Positions 22,855-33,704 of a DNA stretch of 64,000 nucleotides are shown here, one piece after another. A program made the translations under genes and the position numbers. Positions within the stretch are counted from its first letter, which is position 1. Every line of letters begins with the position of its first letter. Location: NCBI GenBank assembly GCA_928212115.1, contig CAKMRJ010005634.1, positions 256,495,011 through 256,559,010 on the forward strand, in the 5' to 3' direction. Under the pieces are notes generated by a model, which did no database searches, was not told where the DNA came from, and worked only from the letters and a program-made list of their open reading frames with translations. The DNA is from Lactuca virosa (Eukaryota > Streptophyta > Magnoliopsida > Asterales > Asteraceae).

Positions 22855-23135
22855 GTTTTCTCTCTCAGATCTGTTCAGATCTGTTGTGCTTCAGTTCAGG
22901 TTTGCTCAGATCTGTTCATGCTTAGCATCATTTTGTTCAGATCCGTTCGGCTTTTGCCAAGATCTGTTCAGATCAATTTGGTTCTTGACAAGATCTCTTC
23001 AGATCTGTTTAACCATCGTTTAGATCTCAAGATCTCTTCAGATCTGTAGATCTATTTTCGTTCTCAAGTTCAGATCTGTAGATCTGTTTTCGTCTTGAAG
23101 CTCAGATCTCAAGATCTGTTGAGTTCTTAACTCAT
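22855..23135 (+). repeat. CAGATCTGTT-rich degenerate tandem in the L1 leader
   Basis: The words CAGATCTGTT, AGATCTGTAGATCT and close variants recur more than a dozen times just downstream of the L1 5' LTR. There is no coding signal. Confidence 0.7.
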
Positions 23136-26000
23136 CTGAACATTGATGAAGCTTGCAAAGACATTTTAGATCTATCAGCGTTTTTAGCTTAGATCTCCAG
23201 ATTTATACATTTTTGTTCACTTATTCACCTTTCAAGTTTAAAAACACCAATTCAGACCCGTTTTTACTTGTATTTTCGGAGAGAGAAGAGGTTCTTTCGA
23301 CCATTTCTCGATCTTTGTTCATATCTTGGTGTTTATCCAAGCAACTTGAGAAGAGAAGAAATTTTTCGTGATTTTTTACCTTATTTTCAGTTTATGTTAC
23401 AAAGAAATCACCTTCAGCTTATGATTTTCTTTGCAAAACTCTTCTAAAGTTGTCTATTTAGTTTTTCTCCAAAAGCTTAGAGATAGAAAATGAAAATTTT
23501 TCCAGATCTATTTCTTGCTCATATCTTCATAGCTTGTTAAGCAAGCTGAAAAGGAAAGAAATTTTGTGAGAAGCAAACCCTATCAGACCCGTTTTTGTTT
23601 ATGTTTTGGCGTTTTTCACCAAGCTTGAAAAGAAAAGAAGTTTTTGTGGGTTTTGCCCTACCTCAGCTAATTTTGATAATTCATTGAACAAGAAGAGGAG
23701 AAAATATATATCTATAAGCTTTTATACCATTTTTAGTTCATGTTAGCAAGAAAATCTATTAGTTCATAATTTTCTATGAATAAGACCTTCTCAGGTCTGT
23801 TTTGTTAATGTCTTGGGGTTTGTTCAGTAAGTTTTAAGAAAAAAGAAGCTTTTTATCCCATCTTAAGTTCATATGTTATCAGATAATCGAATTTTGTTGA
23901 GTTTTTCTGCATAGAACTTTAATCTCTAGAACATTTATTTGTAACCATGGCTGGGATGCTTGTACATTTTATCAAATTGTTTATTTGGTGTTTTCTTCAA
24001 CCTCTAAGAATATATATGAAAAAGAAGAGAGGAAAGAGGTTTTTATGAGTTTTTACCTCATTTTTCAGTTCATATATTATCAGAAATTTATTTAAGATTT
24101 TCTGTAAACAACTTCATTGCTCATAGCAGTTGTTTGTAAACTCAGCTATCTTTCTTGTACATTTCTCAAAACCCACCAAAATTTGCTTTTCTGTACTCAC
24201 CAAACCCATCAGATTATATTCTGTCTTTACCTAAAAGATGTACCCTACCCCTCTCACAGTTTAATGCTCAGTAAAAAAAAGAGAAGAGGGGGATAGGAAA
24301 GTGGTGAGATGTTTCTTTTGAGCGAACACACAAAAAAAAGATACATACAAGAAGTTATTACATTACAGCTCACATTTACAAAATATTTGCTGTCATTTGA
24401 CAAACAAAAAGGGGGTATGGGTGTATACAGTGTACACCATAAACCGACAACATCATTTTCATCGGGACCCACCTGGTCCAATTCTTCCGTACATGTAATA
24501 GTAAAAAAAGGGGGAGAGGTGGTCTATGCGCCCATATGCTTGCACATACAAGTCAAGAGCCTAGTCCCACCTGCTTCAGAGACGTCAAATAAAGTCAGAG
24601 GACCATTAGTTAGACCCCACCGGGTCTATCTCTCCATCCAGAAAAGACGAGCCACCTCCGAGCACCGCCCGACGCAGCCGTCGTCTCCGACAGGGCAACT
24701 TTGCTCGGCTCATGTATCTCGATTCTCCGCTGGTAACCCGATCTGAAGTACCACCAGCCAACCACGGGGAGTTGAAATCAGGCCATAGCCTGTCATCCTT
24801 AACCAACGAAGTACGACGAGAACAACCAAACCTATAAAAAATGGACTGAAGAATACTGCTCTTTCACCACCATGACCTTCAGACCATCCTCAACCTCACC
24901 TGTCGGTCGGCATCATGACCGATCATCGTTAACACATGTCACCAACGAAATCAAATCATTGCTCTGATCAACCACTACAGCACATGGCGGACTCCGACAA
25001 CCACCACCAGTGAAACATGCAGTATCGTTAACAAATTGCAGAACCGACGACCCGCAAGATCCGTATCATCACCGGATTACAACACAACGGAGAAAATGGA
25101 CGTCCCGATTCCTCCCACCGTCGAGCTCAGACAAACAACACACATAAAAAAGGGTTTCAACACGAGAACTCATGAACCACCAGACTAGCACCAACGCTGG
25201 AAATCATGATTGCTATTCCGACTCCCTTCCCCGGTGGACAAAATACAAGCGACAACTACTGAAGCATCGCCTCATCACTACCGGCAACCCAACACACCAA
25301 TGTCGCTGCCGGAATCGCTACTCTATTTTCTTTCTCCACCATCGTCTCCAGGCGACGAACCACCGGGAAAGGCCGCCGAGATGTCTAGGAGTCACAAGAT
25401 AGCCAGTCGCCGACATGTTCTTTTTTGGCTCCCCACTTGATAGATCGGTAAAATAAGATGTCGGCTGGAATTCTTCAAAGCCAATGGAAGTATAAGTGGG
25501 CCTGGATGTCTAACCCTAATACATTCAAACAAAGTAACAATTGGGTTTCTCCTAAAAAATGGGTTGCTCACAATCAATTGGGCTTACATTTACATGGGAT
25601 TTCTTGACATTCTATTGGGCTAATTCAATAATAGAATAATCTACATTTTCCAATAATAAATTACACAAAAGTCGTTTGTCGCCTCGCAAGCCCCGCTCAA
25701 CACGGCCAACCTTGTGCACAATACGATTCGAACAAAAAAAGAGAAGAGAAAGGAAATATGGCTTGGGCTAACAACTATTCTTCAAGAGGGCTCTAACATA
25801 TTTTGGGCTTCTAACAAGTTGGCAGTTTATTATATTGGGCTATATCAAGAATATAAAATATAGGCTACTTTTTATAAGGAAAAGTCAACAACTCAATGCT
25901 AGTGTGCTCCAATTTAGTCAAGCTAAGTCCAATTTTAGAAGATGCGGTCCGACTAACTCAACGTTTCAAAAAAAAGGAGAAGAGTAGTACGCTACTACTA
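23136..26000 (+). other. L1 interior, non-coding
   Basis: T-rich leader-like sequence, then A/C-rich sequence (24480-25450) and A/T-rich sequence. ORFs of up to 145 codons occur (24309-24746) but show no motif. I see no gene here. Confidence 0.6.
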
Positions 26001-26830
26001 CTCATGACACATTTTGAAATAACCCTCAGCAACTGCGGTGCTCGGCTATTAGCAGTCGTGTTGACCAGCTCCAGGAAGTCTAGCTACTCTGCTCTCAGCA
26101 TTCATGTTGACCGGCCCCCGCTAGTCTCGTTGCTCATCATTCAACAGTCGCGCTGCCAGGATCTCAGCAGTCACGCAGCCTAGCCCTCAGCAGCCATGCA
26201 ACCCAGATCAACATCTGCAAAGCCCGGTCATTAGCAATTACGTTGTCTGACTCCCAACAGTCGCGCTGCCCAGTTCTTGTCAGCGCTTGCATCGCCTAAC
26301 TCTTTCCAGCAGCTGTGTATCTCAGTTTCCAACAGTTGTGCACCCATTATTCCCTTCCTTCGCCTCCTTTGAGAAAAAGAAGGGGGGAGAAGGGTTGGTA
26401 CGACACTATGCAAAAGTGATTTTTATTCCAAAAGGGCAGAGTTAAAGTACATGAAGAGCTGATGCTATGCGTGATAGTGCATTCCCGAGGTGCCATTAAT
26501 ATTCCGGATTGAAAGAGAAACCTCCTAGTTCAACCCTCGGTAGTCTCGTTTCCTAACTGTCAGTGTCCATGCTACTTATCTATAGTTATCAGCTCGATAT
26601 TCAGTTCTCAGCGACCTTGTTGACCAGCTCTCGACAGCAGTCTCGCTGCACACCACATGACAACAACTACATTATCCAACTCTAAGTAGCATCGTTGCGT
26701 AGCTCTCGACAATATCATTAGAGGACATGGCATTAATCATCGCTACAGTTATTGATATGGCAGAGCATCAAGCGCCATCACACTTCAGCATGGACTGATC
26801 ACCCAGGCCAAACAGATAGATTACCGGCCG
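26000..26830. repeat. Degenerate CAGCAGTCGCGCTGCC-type repeats in L1
   Basis: Loosely spaced copies of CAGCAGTC(G/A)CG(C/T)TGCC and CTCAGCA words across 26030-26350, thinning out to 26700. Too degenerate for a fixed unit. Confidence 0.5.
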
Positions 26831-26841
26831 CTGCACCCAAT

Positions 26842-27412
26842 CATGCGAGGTTCAGTACCCTCGCCTTGAGTCGCATGGCCTCTCAGCCAGACTCCATTAT
26901 AGCGGAAAGCTCCGCATGCGAGGTTTAGTACCCTCGCCTTGAGTCGCCTGGCTTCTCAGTCCGACTCCATTATAGCGGCAAGCTCCGCATGCGAGGTTCA
27001 GCACCCTCGCCTTGAGTCGTCTGGCTTCTCAGCCCTGCTCTATTATAGCGGCAAGCTCCGCGTGCGAGGTTCAACACCCTTGAGAGGAGTCGCCTGGCTT
27101 CTCAACCCGACTCCATTGTAGCGGCATGCTCCGCATGCGAGGTTCAGCACCCTCGCCTTGAGTCGTCTGGCTTCTCAGCCCCACTCTATTATAGCGGCAA
27201 GCTCCGCGTGCGAGGTTCAACACCCTTGCGAGGAGTCTCCTAGCTTCTCAGCCCGACTCCATTGTAGCGGCATGCTCCGCATGTGAGGTTCAGCACCCTC
27301 GCCTTGAGTCGTCTAGCTTCTCAGCCTGACTCTATTATAGCGGCAAGCTCCGCATGCGAGGTTCAACACCCTTGCCTTGAGTCGCCTAGCTTTTCAGCTC
27401 GACTCCACGATA
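26842..27412. repeat. 73-bp tandem array, about 7.8 copies, in L1
   Basis: Copies start at 26842, 26915, 26988, 27061, 27134, 27207, 27280 and 27353, exactly 73 bp apart, each with CATGCGAGGTTCAGCACC near its start and GCGGCAAGCTCCG at its end. Copies 4 and 6 share CGTGCGAGGTTCAACACC while 3, 5 and 7 share the other form, so a 146-bp dimer was amplified. Confidence 0.93.
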
Positions 27413-27791
27413 TGCTCCACCAACAAGGCTCAAAGGCTCGTAACCTTTGCCTATATGATTCCACGCGATGCTCTCCCGCGTGATGTATCTACGATCGTTG
27501 GTAGCTAAGCCTGATCTATTGCACGCGATGCTCTCCTGCGTGACATCTTCATGATCGCTAACTGCTAAGCCCAAGCTATCCTTCTAAGTCGCGCATCTCC
27601 GCACACCATAAGTCGCGCATCACAAGCTTATTCCATGCCTAACACATGCTCTCGGTGTTTCCTCTCTCACAGTCATCATGGTTCTCTTGTGCTCGGGCGA
27701 TACATCCTGCTATAGTGGGGTTACTCTCCAACAAGAAGGTTATCCCGACAGCGGCCCTGCTACCCACTACCTTTCATCATCTCTATTACCC

Positions 27792-27990
27792 GGCTCTCGG
27801 AAATGGTCTTGCTGTGCAACCCTACCTGTAGCCTCGTCGTGTATCCCACAACACCTCTGTTTCTTGGCTCTCGGAAACGGTCTTGCTATGCAACCTCAAC
27901 CTATAGCCTCACGGCCAATCCCTCAACAATTCTATTGTCTGGCTATCGGCAATAGTCTCGCCGCGTGATCCCCGCTACCAGCCTAATCGC
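27792..27990. repeat. Diverged 74-75-bp tandem, about 2.6 copies, in L1
   Basis: GGCTCTCGGAAA(T/C)GGTCTTGC recurs at 27792 and 27866, with a weaker copy at 27941. The period is almost that of the 73-bp array upstream, suggesting an older relative. Confidence 0.7.
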
Positions 27991-28416
27991 CCAGCTCCCG
28001 GAACCTCTACCACCAATGACACGGCCAACAACCTTACGGCTTATCGGTTTGACAACGTCCATCTCGTACAAAGAGTTTTGCCACTTCGTCGCGAATTGAC
28101 ATAGCAACCTTGCCTTATTTGTCATAGTCTGATCCGGCTACCTACGCTGCCTACATCAGACTAGGGGGAATCCAGCTAGGTGTAGCCCAAGCAAGAAATA
28201 CCTTCAAGACGGTTATTAATGCAGACTATGTAGATGGTTATCGGTGACATTCCATCTCCGCGTGACTACAACAATAATTGTGTCGGATAACAGTATCAGG
28301 GACTGAATGGCAAGCTTACGCTTCTTAGCTACCCCGGCCCGACATTCTATCGACATCAGTGTCGCGTAACACTCTTTAGCAGCCCCGCTCTACATGATCA
28401 CAACGACAGTTACGTT

Positions 28417-28806
28417 TGTTGGTGCATGAAAATGCTCCACAAATAATGAGTGTTTATTAGGTTGTATTTTCCCTTTTTTGTATTTTGTGGTGTAAATACT
28501 CTCCCTCCTATATAAAGGAAGAGTTGGTCATTTATTACTTTAGCTAGCTCATTTTCTTTTCTTAGATTAGAGAATACACTTCTCACAATGTAATCTCTAG
28601 AGAGAGAGAAACTTGGTGGGTTCTCCCACCCAGGGAGAGTTTCTCTCCCACCATGTTCTTCATGAAATATATTATTCTCTCTTTGTTCTTAGTTTTTTCT
28701 TATGAACTCATAATATGTTCTTGGTGTTCATACTTCCAAAAACACGATTAATCTCGAGATATCTTTCTTCCGCACTCACCGTTCGTTATAAAAATGGGAC
28801 TCAACA
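28417..28806 (+). repeat. L2 5' LTR
   Basis: TGTTGGTGCATG to GACTCAACA, with a TATATAAA box at 28509-28516 and an AGAGAGAGA tract downstream. Confidence 0.95.
28509..28516 (+). promoter_or_regulatory. TATA box of the L2 5' LTR
   Basis: CTCCTATATAAAGG, at offset 92 in the LTR; the 3' LTR has the same box at 31785-31792. Confidence 0.7.
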
Positions 28807-28808
28807 AT

Positions 28809-28820
28809 TGGTATCAGAGC
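28809..28820 (+). other. L2 primer-binding site
   Basis: TGGTATCAGAGC, two bases after the LTR. Confidence 0.9.
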
Positions 28821-31680
28821 CGTACCTTGAAGATCTCACGATTATTTCAAGGGAATGACTCCCGTTCGGTGATTATCTTGTGATTTTTCCGTGTTTCTGC
28901 AAGAAAAAATTTTCGGGTTGCAAACCGGAATTTTTTTTTATGATGTTCTTTCTTATTTCTATCTTCCGGGTGATTCTATCTTAGCAAAATTAAAAGTTGT
29001 TTCTGTTGATCGTTCTATTATTGCTGGAAAATTGATGTTCTTCATGTTCTTATTACTTTTCTGTTGAAGAAGTGTACAAAAAATGGGAGAAGAAATTATT
29101 TTTGTGGTCTCCAAAAAGTTGAAGAAATTGTTCCAGGAGGTATCTTATTCTTGGATGAGAAGACACAATTAATGGGCTTATTTTCTTTGAAGTGGTGCTC
29201 TTTTTTTTTACCCAGCAGCTTGGAAATCTTCTTGAGGTATGAAGTTCTTTATTCCTCATTTTCTTGCTGTGAATCTTAAATTGAAGAAAAAATGGACGTA
29301 ATATGTGTTTGCATAAAGCACTTTGTCCTTTTTGCTATTTTGGGTAAAGAGTAATTCACTCTTATTTGCCTTCCCAAGCAAAAACCATGTGACATTGTCC
29401 TTTCCCATCACCTTTTGTCCCTAAAAACCCCCTGCACACTCTTCTTTTTGCCTTCCCAAGACCCACCTTTAACTTAGAATGCTTTATAAAAAGATTCCCT
29501 CATTAAAATATGAATAAATGGCCTTTGCGGTACCATTTTTCATGAAAAAATAGCATTTTTCGTCACCTGTTCAGCCCTTTCCGGACCCCAGAACCGCAGC
29601 CAAAAACTGCCTACCGGAGTCCCCTGAGAAGCCTCTCAGCACCCCTTCTTAGCCTTGCTACCGCAGCCCCTCTCAGGTCCCTATCCGCAGCCGAGAGACT
29701 GCAGTCATATGCTTATTCCGAAAAACCGCAGCCATCCCTCTTGCTCGGACCGCAGTCTCGGACCGCAGCCTCGGTCCGCAGGCATTCCCTCCAGTTTCGC
29801 ACCGCAGTCAGCCCCTTTGCACTGTAGCTCGCATCCGCAGTCAGCTGTTTCATCCGCAACTCCTTGCTTTGACTTCGGTACCTGACTACCCCATCAGCGC
29901 CCAACCCTTCCATCCGCACCCAAGACCCCCACCGCACTCACCTTCTACCGCAATCACCTCCCACCCAAACCACCTCCTCTCATCCGCAAGCTACTAGACC
30001 CACAACCACCCTCCATCAGCAGCCTTCGGCCCCCTTTCCCCTTCCTCCTTTTTCTTCTTCCTTCAGCCCCTTCTTTTTTATCCCTTCCCTCTCATCAGCC
30101 CCTCCCTCCTCCTCCCCTCCCTCCTCCTTCCTTCTTCCTTCTTCCTCCTTATTCCCCCCCCCCTCCTCCCCTCCTTTTTTTCCTTCTCATCAGCCCTTCC
30201 CTTTCTTTTTAGCCCTCTTATTTTTTTTAAGCCCCCTTTTTTTTATTTATTCAGTTTTTTTTGTATTATTATTTTTTTTCAGTTATTTTTTTTAACGACA
30301 ATTATTTTTTTTAACACCAATTTTTTTTTCAGCCAATTATTTTTTTAACACCAATTTTTTTTTATTTTAGCCATTTTTTTTATTAAAACCAAATTTTTTT
30401 TTATTACACCAATTATTTTTTTTAACACCAATTTTTGCCACAACCGAACCTTGGATTGTCACATTGGTTCATTTCATGTCGGTTATTATTGGAAGAATCC
30501 TCCTACCGCAGTCGGACTTCATATTATTTTTGGTGATGCTTGCACCGCAACGGCGATTGATCAACAAAGTTGTTTCGCATTCTTCACTTTATGAGATTTT
30601 ATGACTTGTCGCTCTTGATTTTTGGTTGACGAATCATGTATCTTGAGCATGTGTACTTTATTCTCTATTGAAGACCACTTCAAGTGTTCCGGCACCGCAG
30701 TTTGGATATTTGGATATATTTTTGGCACAACAGATTATTCTCAGCATAGCTTCAGCAACTATGTCACCCGCCTCCTCATGACCGCAAGAGTATCTCTTTT
30801 ACTCTGTCTCGTTTCTTATCGAGACCCTTCATACATCTAGGGAGAGCTTCTCTATTAGCTCTTGGTATCCGACACTCTCCATCCGATGATTTGTTGATTT
30901 TTGATATCCGGTCATTGGTTATCAAAAATAGGGAGAGAATATCATCCGGATTTGGTTATTATGATTGTTTGAGTTTGGATTTTGAAGACTTCTGAAGACG
31001 ATTATTTATTTAGTGATGCGATGTGACACTTCTTTTTGGTCTTTACGGATCAAATTTTTGGCATTACTCGATGTTTTCCGATTCAGATTATTTATTATTC
31101 AGACTCTACCACAGGATGATTTTGTGTTCGCATCCGGTTCAGATCTTATGGTTTCACGAGTTTGGATTTATGATATGTTGAAGACGAAGATTATTTTGGC
31201 AATGTGACGTGGCACTTATTTTTGGTCCTTGGATCAAATTTTCGGCATTGCTAGACCATGTTTTTGGACTCACATTATTTTTATCCGGACTTCATTTTAT
31301 GGATGCTTCACATTTTTAGCAGGTTATTCTTTGAAGAATTTCGGTGTATTATGATTCGAGAACTCGAGATGTTTTTCAGATTTTTGAAGACGAAGTGTTT
31401 CTTTTATTGGATCTTCTACTTGCCCATGGTGACCTCCTTCTTCGGGTGATTATGACTGGTTTGAAGATTTGGATCTTATTTTTTTTCTGCTTCATTGGTT
31501 GTGCTTTGAAGCCGAAGACCTTCATTTTCAGAGATTCATGACCAGTTTCAGACTGCACAGACACTTCAGAGTTTCAGAGACATTTCAGCACTTGATTTCA
31601 TTTTATTACCACACTTGCTAGTCGGATTACTGTATTATAGCCTTGTATCACTTATTAGATCTCTCATCATTTGTAAGCAT
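28821..31680 (+). other. L2 interior, non-coding
   Basis: Successive compositional blocks: a leader, a CCGCAG-rich and C/T-rich block (29575-30170), a T-rich block with repeated AACACCAATTTTT units (30290-30440), then T-rich sequence with TTTTTGG and GATTTTTG words to the polypurine tract. The best ORFs (about 60-76 codons) show no motif. Confidence 0.75.
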
Positions 31681-31692
31681 TTAGGGAGAGAA

Positions 31693-32082
31693 TGTTGGTG
31701 CATGAAAATGCTCCACAAATAATGAGTGTTTATTAGGTTGTATTTTCCCTTTATTGTATTTTGTGGTGTAAATACTCTCCCTCCTATATAAAGGGAGAGT
31801 TAGTCATTTATTACTTTAGCTAGCTCATTTTCTTTTCTTAGATTAGAGAATACACTTCTCACAATGTAATCTCTAGAGAGAGAGAAAGTTGGTGGGTTCT
31901 CCCACCCAGGGAGAGTTTCTCTCCCACCATGTTCTTCATGAAATATATTATTCTCTCTTTGTTCTTAGTTTTTTATTATGAACTCATAATATGTTCTTGG
32001 TGTTCATACTTCCAAAAACACGATTAATCTCGAGATATCTTTCTTCCGCACTCACCGTTCGTTATAAAAATGGGTCTCAACA
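31693..32082 (+). repeat. L2 3' LTR
   Basis: 390 bp, nearly identical to 28417-28806, preceded by TTAGGGAGAGAA. Confidence 0.95.
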
Positions 32083-32269
32083 ACGTTGCATCGCACCGAT
32101 CGGCTCACACTCCCCTCAATGAAGGAGTATCAAGTCAGCTTAAGCTGCATAAGCAATGTTTGGCTCATCGCACAACCCGACGACCCTCGTGGGCGAGGTT
32201 CGATCATTCTCTCTATTATTTAATGTATTGGTGCTCTATCTAGTCCGATCTGATTGTCAGCAACCCAAT

Positions 32270-32366
32270 CGCATCAGCCTAGGGGGACTTGACGATGCAC
32301 AGTTTATATGACTAAGTCTAGTCCGATGTCATTGGCCGCGTACCAATAACATCAGACTGGGGGGAC
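32270..32366 (+). repeat. Duplicated polypurine-tract unit at the L1 3' end
   Basis: GCATCAGCCTAGGGGGACTTGA (ending about 32292) and ACATCAGACTGGGGGGACTTGA (ending at 32370) lie about 78 bp apart with related sequence between. A third, ATCAGACTAGGGGGAA, lies at about 28162. Only the last abuts the LTR. Confidence 0.75.
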
Positions 32367-32367
32367 T

Positions 32368-33257
32368 TGATGATATATGGTCCATTAGTATCGCCTAGAC
32401 TGCTCTAGAGCGCCAGCCCGGCCTGACGCGCTCCAGCTAGTCCTGCCTGACATTCCCTTGCCAGCCTTGCCTGGCGCTCCTTTTCCAGCCTTGCCTGGCG
32501 CTCCCTTGCCAGCCTTGCTGGGGACTCTCCTGCCAGCCTCGCATGGCGTTCCCTTGTCTGGCGCTCCCTTGCCAGCCTTCCCTGGAGCTCCCTTTCCAGC
32601 CTTGCTGGGGACTCTCCTGCCAGCCCGGCCTGATGTTCCCTTGCCTAGCGCCCCCTTGCCAGCCTTTCCTAGTGCGCGCCCGCCAGCCTCGCCTGGGGCG
32701 CGCTCGCCAGCCCCGCCCGGCGGCTCTGGGCGGCCTTGCCCAGCTCCTTCCTAGTTGGGCTTGAATTGGGCTGGCCCAAGGCCTGACCTAATTCCCCTTG
32801 ACCTAGTTGCCCCCTATAAATAGAATAGTGCCTTCTCCATGAAGGAGGACCTTTCCCCTAGATTCTTCCCCAAGTGGCTCAGCCACCACTAGACTTCCCC
32901 CATGGCTCAGCCACCACACTATACTCCGGCCGGGTGGCTCAGCCGCCTCCCGCCGCCGTCAGCCACCACCACCAGCACTAAGATGGTTCTCTCCACCTAT
33001 GGAGGACCATCTCAGATCTATCAGCTGATCTAACTTGATCGTCGGAGTCCACTCCCGAGGCACAGTCCCTGGGGCGGCTCTAACGGCCTTGTCTGTTGTG
33101 ACCTTGCAAATCCGTCTCCGGCGTAGAAGAGCACTCTCTCAGAGCAGGTGGTCGGATCTGCGAGGTCACAACAGACGCGGCCAATGACCTCGCAGATTCG
33201 TCTCCGGCATAGAAGAGCACTCTCTCAGAGCAGGTGGTCGGAGCCGATGTCACATCA
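32368..33257 (+). repeat. L1 3' LTR (890 bp)
   Basis: Same termini as the 5' LTR. TATAAATA at 32815 is intact. It is 107 bp longer mainly because of a local duplication with an inverted segment (33091-33239). Confidence 0.9.
33091..33239. repeat. Fold-back duplication in the L1 3' LTR
   Basis: The block from 33100 recurs from 33186 (86 bp apart). Between the copies, 33156-33176 is an inverted near-copy of 33091-33111. The 5' LTR has a single copy. Confidence 0.8.
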
Positions 33258-33616
33258 TTAACTATTTTGAAAAGCTTAGGAATCACAACAAGCAAAGTCA
33301 TGCGAAACAAGATGTACCATCGAATCATATCATTAAACTTCCTCTTTGCAGCATCATCATTCAAGGTGCACTTGTCAACAATCTCCAAGATATGTTCCAA
33401 GCAGACTGTGGAGAATAGGTGTTTTTCGGGTAAAGCGAAAAGGAATTTTTGAAAAACACCGAGAACATCAGATCCACGTTGAAATATTACAGTTATGTGA
33501 AATGTATCGATCTTTCCCATGCTCATTGCGCTCATGTCGCTGGCTTTACCAATCGGATTCACGGTAGGCTTTGGCTTCAAAACTTTAGCAATCTCAACAT
33601 TAAGCTTCGCCACTTC

Positions 33617-33704
<88 letters not shown>

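Larger units (their letters stand above)
28417..32082 (+). mobile_element. L2: young non-coding LTR element nested in L1
   Basis: LTRs 28417-28806 and 31693-32082, both 390 bp and differing at about six sites by hand count. TSD is ACGTT (28412-28416, 32083-32087). The tRNA-Met primer site is 28809-28820 and the polypurine tract 31681-31692. The 2.9-kb interior encodes no gag or pol. It needs enzymes from another element; the primer type and the TGTTG...CAACA LTR ends suggest a copia parent. It is the youngest datable insertion in the window. Confidence 0.93.
22016..33257 (+). mobile_element. L1: large non-coding LTR element (LARD-like)
   Basis: LTRs 22016-22798 (783 bp) and 32368-33257 (890 bp), TSD TTAAC at 22011-22015 and 33258-33262. 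A possible primer site starts at 22801 (TGGCGCC...). Polypurine tract is 32358-32364. Without L2 the interior is about 5.9 kb with no recognisable gag or pol and only short chance ORFs, so it is a non-autonomous derivative. The TGGCGCC start of the primer site matches the tRNA-Asp 3' end used by Athila/Tat gypsy elements for only about seven bases, so its lineage is uncertain. LTRs differ at several percent or more of positions. Confidence 0.88.

Noticed and set aside
24309..24746. 145-codon ORF in the L1 interior
   Set aside because: No recognisable motif, low-complexity start, and no support from context.
33080..33613. A single 177-codon minus-strand ORF
   Set aside because: It runs across the L1 boundary at 33257; only the part above 33262 is the S2 third ORF.
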